From: Burkholderia anthina
GTDB lineage: Bacteria; Pseudomonadota; Gammaproteobacteria; Burkholderiales; Burkholderiaceae
NCBI RefSeq assembly: GCF_902498995.1
Contig: NZ_CABVLY010000033.1
Coordinates: 1-64,000 of the forward strand
Direction: 5' to 3'
Length of the DNA: 64,000 nucleotides
The notes below the pieces were generated by a model, which was given only the letters and a program-made list of their open reading frames with translations, was not told the DNA's origin and did not search any database. This document shows positions 1-7,682 of this stretch, in pieces; positions within the stretch are counted from its first letter, which is position 1; every line of letters begins with the position of its first letter. A program made the translations under genes and the position numbers.

Positions 1-153
1 AGCGGCACGAGCGGCACGAGCGGCACGAGCGGCACGAGCGGCACGAGCGGCACGAGCGGCACGAGCGGCACGAGCGGCACGAGCGGAACAAGCGGAACAA
101 GCGGAACAAGCGGAACAAGCGGAACAAGCGGAACAAGCGGAACAAGCGGAACA
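1..153 (+). repeat. 9-bp coding tandem repeat in two codon blocks
   Basis: Nine perfect copies of AGCGGCACG (1-81, continuing off the left edge) are followed directly by eight perfect copies of AGCGGAACA (82-153). Both units encode Ser-Gly-Thr; the blocks differ only at the wobble positions of the Gly and Thr codons. The tract is in frame with the downstream protein, and every unit is a multiple of three. Copy-number change by slipped-strand replication would therefore lengthen or shorten the protein without a frameshift. Confidence 0.97.
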
Positions 154-1020
154 AGCGGCGCGCCCGGCACGAACGGCATCGTCAGCACGGTCGGCCAGGC
201 CGTGATGGACGTCGGCACCTCGCTCGGCGGGGTGAGCCTGCCGGGTGTCGGCAAGAGTGTCACCGGGGGGGCGGGCACCACGATCACCGGCGTGGGATCG
301 GTCATCGGCGACACGGCGAACGCGGTGAGCTCGGGGATCAGCCAGATCGGCATCACGCCGGACCCGGTTGGCAGGACGGTCACCGGGCTCGGCACCGTCA
401 TCAGCGCGACGGGCAATCCCGTCCTGGGCCTTGGCGAGACGGTGAAAGCGCTCGGCGCGGGCCCGCTGTCGCCGCTCGCGCCCATCACGACGCCGGTTGG
501 CGGCCTGCTCGACACGGTAGCCCACGGGCTGGAGTCGGCGGGCGCGACGGTCAGCTCGGCCGTGTCGTCGGGGCCGGTGCGGCAGGTGACCCAGTTGGCC
601 GGGTCGGCGATCACGCCGCTCGTGACGACGGCCGGCAGCCTGACCCAACAGGTCGGCACGGCGAGCGGCCTTGGCCAGCCGGTCGCCGGTCTGCTTGGGC
701 AGGTCGGCGGGGCGATTACGTCGGCCGGGACGAAGGTATCGGCCGCGTCGTCGCAGCCGGTGGTCGGCGATGTCGGGCAACTGGTTCAGGCGGTCGGCAA
801 TACCGTAACCAACGTGGGCGGTCTCGTGAGTCCGAACGGCGCAAACGGCGCCGTGCCGATTTCGGGCCTGGTGACGAGCGTGGTTGGCGGGATACCGGCA
901 ACCGTGCACAACGGTCCCGGCGCCGGTACGGGCGGCGGGGCGACGTCGGGCGGCACGAGCAATCCGCTCGCGCCGGTCACGTCGCTCGTCGGCGGCTTGC
1001 TCGGCGCGGTCGGCAAGTGA
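1..1020 (+). CDS. Gly-Thr-Ser triplet-repeat (collagen-like) protein, 5' truncated
   Basis: The reading frame is open from the first base of the window to the TGA at 1018-1020, so the true start lies upstream and 339 residues are visible. Residues 1-51 are an uninterrupted Ser-Gly-Thr repeat (a Gly-X-Y collagen-like pattern), followed by SGAPGTNGIV and then about 280 residues rich in Gly, Val, Thr, Ser and Ala. The tail has alternating hydrophobic residues and no cysteine. A segment PLAPITTPVGGLLDTV (about residues 158-173) is echoed at the C terminus as PLAPVTSLVGGLLGAV. Burkholderia genomes carry several such collagen-like triplet-repeat proteins, thought to be surface-exposed or secreted. 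That localisation is inference, because the N terminus is missing. The annotated start could be mistaken for the internal GTG at 202; the upstream repeat shows it is not the start. Confidence 0.8.
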   Translation, partial: SGTSGTSGTSGTSGTSGTSGTSGTSGTSGTSGTSGTSGTSGTSGTSGTSGTSGAPGTNGIVSTVGQAVMDVGTSLGGVSLPGVGKSVTGGAGTTITGVGSVIGDTANAVSSGISQIGITPDPVGRTVTGLGTVISATGNPVLGLGETVKALGAGPLSPLAPITTPVGGLLDTVAHGLESAGATVSSAVSSGPVRQVTQLAGSAITPLVTTAGSLTQQVGTASGLGQPVAGLLGQVGGAITSAGTKVSAASSQPVVGDVGQLVQAVGNTVTNVGGLVSPNGANGAVPISGLVTSVVGGIPATVHNGPGAGTGGGATSGGTSNPLAPVTSLVGGLLGAVGK

Positions 1021-1115
1021 CGGCCCCGCACTGATCGTCAGCGCGCCCGGCCGGCGCGCGGCGTGCCGTCGATACCCTTGCGGCGCGAACGAATCGCCGG
1101 CCCGAACGATGCGTG

Positions 1116-1526
1116 CTAATCCGGTCCATCACCGGCATCGCAGCCGGGTTCGGCGAAATTCAATTCGACGCCGTTACCGGCCGGATCGCTGAAAAAGATC
1201 TGAAGCTGGCGCGTGAGCGGCACGTACCGGCGCGCGTACCGGACCTGCGCGTCGCCGAGACGCCGCTCCATGTCGGCGGCGTTCGCGCAGGAAAACGCCA
1301 TATGGTCGAACGTATTGACGACGTGCGCGGGCCGCACTTCGCCCGGCCGCGCTTCCGACAGGTGGAGAATCGCTTGCGCCCCCGCGTAGAGCCAGTAGCC
1401 GTTGCTCTGGAACGGCGGCCGATAGCCGGGTTCGAGGCCCACGACGTTCACGTAGAAATCGCGCAGCGTATCGAGCGTCGCCCGATCGGCGCGCAGGTTG
1501 TAATGATCGAGTCCGATGACTGACAT
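1116..1526 (-). CDS. VOC-family (glyoxalase/dioxygenase fold) protein
   Basis: The 136-residue product begins MSVIGLDHYNLRAD and has the single betaalphabetabetabeta-repeat length of vicinal oxygen chelate proteins. Candidate metal ligands at the usual places are His8 (in LDHYN), His75 (in FDHMAF) and Glu121 (in GVELNF). The family includes glyoxalases, extradiol dioxygenases and resistance proteins, and the sequence does not settle which reaction applies. The gene follows the Lrp-type regulator on the same strand after 62 bases, so cotranscription is likely. The start at 1526 fits the family N terminus; longer in-frame extensions only read through the regulator gene in another frame. Confidence 0.8.
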   Translation of the reverse strand: MSVIGLDHYNLRADRATLDTLRDFYVNVVGLEPGYRPPFQSNGYWLYAGAQAILHLSEARPGEVRPAHVVNTFDHMAFSCANAADMERRLGDAQVRYARRYVPLTRQLQIFFSDPAGNGVELNFAEPGCDAGDGPD

Positions 1527-1588
1527 GGCAGGTTGTCCGGTTCGTGCAAGGGGGCATTGCACAGCATCGCGCAGCGCGGGGTGTCCTG

Positions 1589-2050
1589 TCATCCCCGACT
1601 GCCTTTGATCGCCGCCGCCGGGCGCGCGAGCCCGCGGGCCGGCAGCGGCGTCGACATCACGATCGACGTGCGGGTTTCGCCATACAGGTTGATGCGTTCG
1701 ATCAGCTGTTCGAGGTGCGCCATGCTCGTGGCCACGAACCGCATCACGTAGGAATCCGCGCCGGTCACGTGATGGCACTCGACCACTTCGGGAATCGTCT
1801 CCAGCAGCTTCAGGAATTTCGCCTTCGCGGGCTGCTGCACCGTGATGCCGATCAGCGCGCTCACCGGGTAGCCGGCCGCGGCCGGATCGACCCGCGCCGT
1901 GTAGCCGTCGATCACGCCGGCCGATTCGAGGCGCTTCACGCGTTCCGTCACCGCCGGCACCGACAGGTGAACCTGGCGTGCCAGCGCCGTGTAGCTGATG
2001 CGACCGTCGGCCTGCAGCAGCGCGAGTACCTTCCAGTCCAGATCGTCCAT
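1589..2050 (-). CDS. Lrp/AsnC-family transcriptional regulator
   Basis: The 153-residue protein has an N-terminal helix-turn-helix (residues 1-60, beginning MDDLDWKVLALLQADGRISY) and a C-terminal RAM (AsnC-type ligand-binding) domain. The length is normal for Lrp/AsnC proteins, which sense amino acids and act as dimers or octamers. It is divergent from a LysE-type exporter (start 2167). The 116-base gap holds a perfect 10-bp inverted repeat, so it probably controls the exporter and itself, in the way ArgP or Lrp-like regulators control amino-acid efflux. The amino-acid ligand is unknown. Confidence 0.92.
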   Translation of the reverse strand: MDDLDWKVLALLQADGRISYTALARQVHLSVPAVTERVKRLESAGVIDGYTARVDPAAAGYPVSALIGITVQQPAKAKFLKLLETIPEVVECHHVTGADSYVMRFVATSMAHLEQLIERINLYGETRTSIVMSTPLPARGLARPAAAIKGSRG

Positions 2051-2060
2051 GATGGCGGGA

Positions 2061-2096
2061 GTTTTTAAGGTGGAACAGCCATTTTTCCTTAAAAAC
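2061..2096. promoter_or_regulatory. Inverted repeat in Lrp/LysE divergent promoter region
   Basis: The arms GTTTTTAAGG (2061-2070) and CCTTAAAAAC (2087-2096) are perfect inverted complements separated by 16 bases. They lie 11 bases upstream of the regulator start and 70 bases upstream of the exporter start. The AT-rich arms and position suit an operator for the adjacent Lrp/AsnC protein. A protein-DNA interaction has not been shown. Confidence 0.6.
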
Positions 2097-2166
2097 CGTC
2101 TTCAGCGGCGATCGGACTTTCCCTACGATGCCGGTACATCCCATTGCCTGACGCGAGGAGCCGGCC

Positions 2167-2808
2167 ATGCTGTTCATCAAGTCCGTCGTGATCGGCTTGT
2201 CGATCGCGGTGCCGGTCGGCCCGATCGGCATGCTGTGCATCCAGCGCAGCCTGACCCGCGGTTTTCGCGCGGGATTCGCCACCGGCATCGGGGCCGCCTG
2301 CGCGGATGCGATCTACGGGCTGCTCGGCGCGCTCGGTGTCGCGGGCATCGCCACGGCGTTCCCGATGCTGACCGTCGCGCTGAAGATCGGCGGCGGCGCG
2401 TTCCTCGTGTGGCTGGCGTGGTCGATCGCGCGTCAGGCGCCGGCCGCGGCGGCCGTGCAGCGCGACGGGCCGCGCACGGCCACCGTGCCGCGGGATTTCC
2501 TGACGACGTTCGGCCTGACGCTGTCGAACCCGATGACGATCGTGTCGTTCATCGGGATTTTCGCGGCGCTGGGGCCGCTGTCGGCGGCGCGGGAAGGCGC
2601 GATGCGGATGACCGTCGCGCCGATGGTCGCCGGCGTGTTCGCGGGGTCCGCGGCGTGGTGGCTGTGCCTGAGCGGTGCGACCGCCGCGTTGCGCACGAAG
2701 ATGTCCGGCGCGTTCATGCTTGGGCTGTCGCGTGTGTCGGCCGTCGTGATCGCGGGGTTCGGCGCGATCCAGTTGATTGCGGGCGTGCGCGGCGTCGTGG
2801 GGGCGTGA
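2167..2808 (+). CDS. LysE/RhtB-family amino-acid exporter
   Basis: The 213-residue polytopic membrane protein begins MLFIKSVVIGLSIAVPVGPI. The PVGPIGMLCIQRSL stretch near the N terminus is the conserved LysE/RhtB signature. Hydrophobic segments recur near residues 1-25, 40-60, 65-85, 115-135, 145-170 and 185-205, matching the five to six membrane spans of the family. Members export amino acids by proton exchange. AGGAG lies just upstream of the ATG (GAGGAGCCGGCC). Divergence from an Lrp-type gene suggests substrate-induced expression. Confidence 0.9.
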   Translation: MLFIKSVVIGLSIAVPVGPIGMLCIQRSLTRGFRAGFATGIGAACADAIYGLLGALGVAGIATAFPMLTVALKIGGGAFLVWLAWSIARQAPAAAAVQRDGPRTATVPRDFLTTFGLTLSNPMTIVSFIGIFAALGPLSAAREGAMRMTVAPMVAGVFAGSAAWWLCLSGATAALRTKMSGAFMLGLSRVSAVVIAGFGAIQLIAGVRGVVGA

Positions 2809-2905
2809 AGGTCGACTGCGGTTCGCTGCGAACGCATTCGGTCCATCTGAACGGCTCCGCATCGGCGTCCGCGATCGCGGGCGCCGATGCGTGGGCAGCC
2901 GGGCG

Positions 2906-4834
2906 TCAGAACGTGTAGCTGACCTTGCCGAACGCGGTGCGGCCGAGCGTGTTGTAGCCGTACGCGGTCATGTACTGGCGGTCGAACAGGTTCGACAGCG
3001 TCGCCGATACCGTCAGGTGCGCGTTGATCCTGTACGACGCGCGCAGGTTCACCGTCAGGTACGACGGCAGGTAGGTCGTGTTCACCGGGTCGTCGAACGT
3101 CGTGCCGCCGTAGTTCAGCGACGCGCCCGTGCTCAGCGCGTGCAGGTGCAGTTCGTCCCACGTGTGGTCGACGCTCACGCTGACCGTCTGGCGCGGCCGG
3201 CGGTTGAGCCAGCTGTCGTTGGTCTCGTCCTGCGGGTCCAGCAGGCCGATCGCGATGCTGACCGGCGTGTAGCGGCCAATCGTCCCCTTGTACGACAGGT
3301 CGATGCCGCGGATATGCGAGCGGCCGATGTTCATCGGCGAGAACGTCGCGGGGTTGTACGCGATCAGGTTGTGCACCCGCGTGTCGTAGAGCGCGGCGGT
3401 GAACGTGCCGTACGACGTGTTCGCGTCGAGCGCGGCCTCGATCGAATCGCTGCGCTCCGGGTTCAGGTCCGGATTGCCGTAGCCGGGGTAGTACAGGTCG
3501 TTGAAGGCCGGCAGGCGGAACGCGTTGCCGTACGACACCCGCGCCGTGTACACCGGCGTGATCGCCCACGACAGGGCCGCGTTGCCGGTGTTCACCGACT
3601 GGCCGGCGATGATTTCATGGCGGCCCGCGACGAACATCGTCACGCTGCCGAGCGTGGCCGACTGATGCAGCGAGAACGCGGAGTCGTTGCGCGTCGGTAC
3701 GCCGTCCGGAATGTCGATCGGCAGGAATGCCTGTTCGCGCGTGAAGTCGTACGCGAGCTTCGTCTCGCCCGACAGCGGCAGGCCGAACAGATGGAAGCCG
3801 CGCGCCTGATGGGTCAGCGACGTCGACGAGGTGATGCGCTGCGAATTGATCTGGTCGGTCGGGATGGCCGGGTCGCTCGCATACAGGAACTGGCGATCGT
3901 TCGCATAACCGAACGACTGGTCGAACTGCGTGTCGGGCGCGAGGTCGAGATGGAACGCGATGCCGGTCGTCAGCTGGTGATCGAGCTGGCGATCCGCATA
4001 GCCGGCGTTGTCATAGGACAGGTCGGAGCGGTGATACAGCGCGAACGTCGAGATCGACCAGTTGTCGCGCGCGTAGCCGAGGCGCGCATCGAGGTCCTGC
4101 GCGTGATACGGATTGCGGCCGTCCTCGTGGTACGGCAACACGGGCCGCGTCGCGTCGATGCCGGCCGTGTTGTAGTCGTGCAGCCCGAGCGAATACGTGA
4201 GGCCGCCGAGCGCCGCGAGCGGGCCGGTCGACGGCACGGTGCCCGACGTGCGCAGCTGGGTGTCGAACGTCTTGTTCGAGCCGCCGCCGAACGACACGGT
4301 GGTCTGGTTCGGCTGGTTGGCCGCGCGGCGCGTGAACAGCTGCACGACGCCACCCATCGCGTTCGCGCCGAACGACGCGGCGGCCGGCCCCGAAATCACT
4401 TCGACGCGCTCGAACGCCTCGGTCGGCAGGTCCGCCCACGGCGCGATGCCGGTGGTCGGCGAGCCGATCCGGATGCCGTCGATGAACACCGCGACCTGGC
4501 TGGCCGACGAGCCGCGGATGCTGACCGACGCGGACGAGCCCGGGCCGCCGTTCTGCGAGACGGTGACGCCCGGCAGCGTCGCGAGCGCCTGCGTGATGCC
4601 CGGATCGCTCGGCGACAGCCGGTCGAGGTCGGTGCGCGTGAGCACCTGCGTCGAGGCATAGCGCTGGTCGAACGACTCGGGCAGATGGCGCGTGTCGGTC
4701 ACGCTGATCGTCGGCAGGTCGGCGCCGTCCGTGGTCTGCGGCGGCTGCGTGATCGCCGTGTCGCCGGCGGCGTGGGCGATCGGGGAGAGCAGCGCCGTGG
4801 CGGCGGACGTGGCAAGGAGGTGGCGGAGGTTCAT
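2906..4834 (-). CDS. btuB: TonB-dependent vitamin B12 outer-membrane receptor
   Basis: The 642-residue protein (E. coli BtuB is about 614) opens with a signal peptide MNLRHLLATSAATALLSPIAHA. A TonB-box-like stretch (LPTISVTDT) follows, then a plug domain with DPGITQALATLPGV, GSSASVSIRG and VEVISGPAAASFGANAMGG, and then a beta-barrel ending in SYTF. A terminal aromatic residue is typical of outer-membrane barrels. The family imports cobalamin or cobinamide using TonB energy. The cobalamin assignment rests mainly on the riboswitch on the same strand upstream. The ATG at 4834 is chosen because the signal peptide starts there. Confidence 0.92.
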   Translation of the reverse strand: MNLRHLLATSAATALLSPIAHAAGDTAITQPPQTTDGADLPTISVTDTRHLPESFDQRYASTQVLTRTDLDRLSPSDPGITQALATLPGVTVSQNGGPGSSASVSIRGSSASQVAVFIDGIRIGSPTTGIAPWADLPTEAFERVEVISGPAAASFGANAMGGVVQLFTRRAANQPNQTTVSFGGGSNKTFDTQLRTSGTVPSTGPLAALGGLTYSLGLHDYNTAGIDATRPVLPYHEDGRNPYHAQDLDARLGYARDNWSISTFALYHRSDLSYDNAGYADRQLDHQLTTGIAFHLDLAPDTQFDQSFGYANDRQFLYASDPAIPTDQINSQRITSSTSLTHQARGFHLFGLPLSGETKLAYDFTREQAFLPIDIPDGVPTRNDSAFSLHQSATLGSVTMFVAGRHEIIAGQSVNTGNAALSWAITPVYTARVSYGNAFRLPAFNDLYYPGYGNPDLNPERSDSIEAALDANTSYGTFTAALYDTRVHNLIAYNPATFSPMNIGRSHIRGIDLSYKGTIGRYTPVSIAIGLLDPQDETNDSWLNRRPRQTVSVSVDHTWDELHLHALSTGASLNYGGTTFDDPVNTTYLPSYLTVNLRASYRINAHLTVSATLSNLFDRQYMTAYGYNTLGRTAFGKVSYTF

Positions 4835-5149
4835 AAGGCAGCGAGCGTGATGGTGTTGCGTACAGCGGGCGTAAGCGGGGCGCGGCGAGTACCGCGTTCG
4901 TTCTCGTTGGTTTATCGCGGGACCGGACAGCGTGGCCGGGCGTCGCGCAGGGCGGCGCGGCAGACGTGCGCGGACACGCCGCGTATGCCGGCGGCATGTC
5001 GGCGCGACGCTTCCGGCGTGGAAGCGGATTCGGAAAGATGGGACATCGGATGGGTCCTGAGGTCGGGCCGTCCATGCAACGAGCGACCGCCAAAGGCGGC
5101 GCGTGGCGCATCGGGACACCCCGCCCGGTGCGGCTGCTTGGACCTCGGG
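4835..5149 (-). other. Long untranslated leader between riboswitch and btuB
   Basis: About 315 bases separate the end of the cobalamin aptamer from the btuB start. I see no convincing gene here; the ORFs in it have no family resemblance. The segment must contain the expression platform, because the aptamer's ligand effect has to reach either a terminator or the ribosome-binding site. I could not identify a clear U-tailed terminator, so translational control or a distant structure is possible. Confidence 0.5.
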
Positions 5150-5325
5150 TCGATGGCAGGTCTCCTGGCTCGCGGGTCGTCATTCGCGCCGGCCTTCCCG
5201 GTTTTCCCAGTGGCATGCGGTGGCGCGGATTCGCCGCTTACAGTTGCGGGGGCAGCCGCAGATTCGAGGCGTTGCCTCTCCTGCGTTCCCTTTTGATCCC
5301 GTTCCCGGGAACCATCAGCGCGCAA
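5150..5325 (-). promoter_or_regulatory. Cobalamin (AdoCbl) riboswitch
   Basis: Read on the minus strand, the conserved blocks appear in order. CCCGCAACTGTAAGCGG lies in the complement of 5233-5251, then the B12 box GCCACTGG in the complement of 5207-5214, then GGGAAGGCCGG in the complement of 5191-5201. The closing GAGCCAGGAGACCTGCC is the complement of 5155-5171. These are hallmark elements of the cobalamin aptamer. It lies upstream of btuB on the same strand and should repress it when cobalamin is plentiful. Confidence 0.95.
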
Positions 5326-5441
5326 GCGTAATGGCGAGCGCTCCGGCGCGTCAATTGCCGGTGCGAAGGGGGATGCGAAAAAACGTCACTCTTCGCCGAA
5401 TTCTTTCGAAATCCTTTCTGTTGAGGCACTCGAACCGGGCT

Positions 5442-6485
5442 TCACGTCTGATGAAACGGCATGCCGGCAGCCGCGCAAGTGCGCCGGAACCGGCTCGGCG
5501 CCATACCCGTCCAGCGCACGAACGCCCGCCGGAACGCTTCCTCGCCGCCGAAGCCGAGATGCGCGGCAATCCGCGCGACCGGCCAGTCCGACTCGCGCAG
5601 GCAGCGTCGCGCGACGTCGGCCAGGCATTGCTCGCGCAACACGTGATAGCCGCTGCCTTCGGCCGCCAGCCGCCGTCGTAGCGTGGCGTCGCTGACGCCG
5701 AGCCACGTCGCCAGCTCCGCGAGCGCCGGCACCGCCTGCTCGCGCGCGAGCGCCGCGTCGAGAAAGCCGCGCACCTGCTGCGCCCATGACACGACGGCCG
5801 GTGCCGCATCGATCAGACGAAACGGAAAGTCGACGAGAAAGGCGTCGAGCTCGCCCGGCTGCCGGATCACGCGCGCATCGAGCCGCGCCGCGTCGAACGC
5901 GAAGCCGTAGGTTTGGCGGCCGACGTCGACCGGCGCATTGAACAGCCCGAGCAGCGGCATCGCATCGTCGCGGCGCGGATGGCCGAGCCACACTTCGTCC
6001 GGCCGCAGCGGCTGCCCGATGAGCCAGCCGAACAGTTGCAGATAGCAGAACAGGCCGGTCAGGTCGACGAGACACGCGGCCGGGCTGCGGGTGCGGCGCA
6101 GCGAATCCATCCGGAACGTCGCGCGGCCGTCGCGCACCGCGAGCGACAGCATGCCGGCACGCGGCGTCAGCATCTCGCAGAACTCGGCCGCGCAGCGGAT
6201 CGCATCGGCGAGCGTCGCACAGCTGAGCAGGCAACGGCACATCAGGTCGACTTCCTGCTTGCGCATCGGCGGATGACCGTTGCCGCGCGCGACCTGCGCC
6301 TCGAGCCGTTCGATCGCGTCGCGGTACAGCGCGACGAAGCCGCCGGGCGTCGTCGCGCTAACCCCGACGGCGGGCATCGCGTGCGGTTGCGCCGACGGCG
6401 CGCCGCTGCGCGTCAGTTCGTCGAGCAGGCGTGCGCCGAGGCCCGGCAGCACGCGGCCGCGTGCCGGCAATGCGCGCTGTTTCAT
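5442..6485 (-). CDS. AraC-family transcriptional regulator (OruR/ArgR-like architecture)
   Basis: The 347-residue protein has an N-terminal ligand-sensing region of about 220 residues, resembling the arabinose-binding-like domain (PF12625 type) of OruR-like regulators. A C-terminal double helix-turn-helix follows (about 245-335), including LATWLGVSDATLRRRLAAEG and IAAHLGFGGEEAFRRAFVRW. It is divergent from the oxidoreductase operon beginning at 6657 and is its most likely activator. The effector is unknown. Confidence 0.88.
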   Translation of the reverse strand: MKQRALPARGRVLPGLGARLLDELTRSGAPSAQPHAMPAVGVSATTPGGFVALYRDAIERLEAQVARGNGHPPMRKQEVDLMCRCLLSCATLADAIRCAAEFCEMLTPRAGMLSLAVRDGRATFRMDSLRRTRSPAACLVDLTGLFCYLQLFGWLIGQPLRPDEVWLGHPRRDDAMPLLGLFNAPVDVGRQTYGFAFDAARLDARVIRQPGELDAFLVDFPFRLIDAAPAVVSWAQQVRGFLDAALAREQAVPALAELATWLGVSDATLRRRLAAEGSGYHVLREQCLADVARRCLRESDWPVARIAAHLGFGGEEAFRRAFVRWTGMAPSRFRRTCAAAGMPFHQT

Positions 6486-6656
6486 GTGTCTCCCGTTCTG
6501 ATCGCGACGATAGGGGCCGGTGATCGGCCCGGTAGGGGTTCATCCAACGTTGCCACGCAAGAATGCTATCCACGCCGGCCGCTTCCGGCCTCGCCGGAAC
6601 GGCGTAGGCGGCCGGCATCGCATCCCGCGCCACGAACCACCCGAGACGACCCGCGA

Positions 6657-7001
6657 ATGATCCAGATCGTAGACGAAATCACGCTCGCGCCCGAGCGCAT
6701 TCCCGACGTGCTTGCACTGCTGCGCGACCGCTATTTGCCGGGCCACGCGGCGCGCGGGCTGACGGCGGCCGGGCGCTGGGTGTCGCCGCCCGTCGCGGTG
6801 CCGGGGCGGCCGAGCACGCTGTGGCTGACCTGGCAGGTTGCCGATGCGCCCGCGTACTACCGGATGCGCGCGCTGACCGATGCCGACGTGGTCGCATTCT
6901 GGATGGCCGTCGATGCGCTGTGCGACGCCCGCCGCCGCCATGTGATGACGGACGCCGACACGCCGCTGCCGGCCTTGACGGAGGTCGACCATGCGGCATG
7001 A
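6657..7001 (+). CDS. Small ferredoxin-like barrel protein, function unknown
   Basis: The 114-residue protein starts MIQIVDEITLAPERIPDVLA and resembles small dimeric alpha/beta-barrel (NIPSNAP/Dabb-like) proteins in its predicted beta-alpha-beta pattern. I do not recognise a specific function. The start is placed at the ATG at 6657, where the family-like beta strand begins; the much longer frame upstream is a shadow of the AraC gene. It overlaps the next gene by 11 bases, so the two are very likely translated together. Such small barrel proteins often accompany catabolic SDR and oxidoreductase genes. Confidence 0.7.
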   Translation: MIQIVDEITLAPERIPDVLALLRDRYLPGHAARGLTAAGRWVSPPVAVPGRPSTLWLTWQVADAPAYYRMRALTDADVVAFWMAVDALCDARRRHVMTDADTPLPALTEVDHAA

Positions 7002-7629
7002 CACGGCGCAGGTATTCGTTTCGGCCACTGCCGCTGCCGATGCCGGCGCAACCGAACGTGCGCTGCGCGATGCGGCGCGCGCGCTGCCCGGCGCCACCCG
7101 CGTGACGCTCGAGCGCAATCTCGACGGATGCTGGGGCGCGGGCGACTACACGCTCGACGTATTGCGCGACGAACGGGCAACCGATTGCGCGACGGATTTC
7201 ACCGCGCTGGCCGGGCTGCCGGGCGTCGTGCGGATCGACGGCGCCGCGTGCCGGGCGATCGGCGGCGGCCTGCGCGAACCGGCGCTGCGCGACGGCGTCT
7301 GGCGCACGCTGATGCTGCGCGTGCGGCCACAGGCCGACGGCACGCAGGTTGCCGCACTCGAACGCGAACTGCTGCGCATGCCCGCGTTCATGCCCGGCAT
7401 CCGCAACTGGCGGTTGAGCCGGATCGTGACGCCGGGCGCGTGGACGCATGTCTGGCAACAGGAATTCGCGCGCGTCGGCGATCTGCTCGGCGAATACCTG
7501 CTGCATCCCTATCACTGGGGCTGGGTCGATCGCCGGTTCGACGCCGAAAGCCCCGACTGGACCGTCGATGCGATCTCGCACGCGTTCTGTCCGCTCGCGT
7601 CGAGCCTGCTGGCCGAGACGGCGGCGTGA
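6991..7629 (+). CDS. Dabb-type (stress-responsive A/B barrel) protein
   Basis: The 212-residue protein appears to be a duplicated alpha/beta-barrel. The second half (WRTLMLRVRPQADGTQVAAL, MPAFMPGIRNWRLSRI, WTHVWQQEFARVGDLLGEYL) has the typical Dabb pattern, with HPYHWGWVDR near the end. Dabb proteins are found in plant aldolase-like enzymes and in bacterial catabolic clusters, where the role is often unproven. It overlaps the upstream gene and is followed by the quinone oxidoreductase gene after 53 bases, consistent with one operon. Confidence 0.72.
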   Translation: MRHDTAQVFVSATAAADAGATERALRDAARALPGATRVTLERNLDGCWGAGDYTLDVLRDERATDCATDFTALAGLPGVVRIDGAACRAIGGGLREPALRDGVWRTLMLRVRPQADGTQVAALERELLRMPAFMPGIRNWRLSRIVTPGAWTHVWQQEFARVGDLLGEYLLHPYHWGWVDRRFDAESPDWTVDAISHAFCPLASSLLAETAA

Positions 7630-7682
7630 CGCACGGCGACCGATCCCGATCCATGCGACCTATCAATACAGGAGACACCACC

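Noticed and set aside
1..153. Tandem repeats resembling a CRISPR array
   Set aside because: The units are 9 bp, contiguous, without unique spacers, and encode protein in frame. This is a coding microsatellite.
2777..5296. 839-codon open frame opposite btuB
   Set aside because: Arg/Val/Ala-rich with no domain features; it is a shadow of btuB codon bias. The same applies to the 1160-codon frame 40362-43844 and the 620-codon frame 28132-29994.
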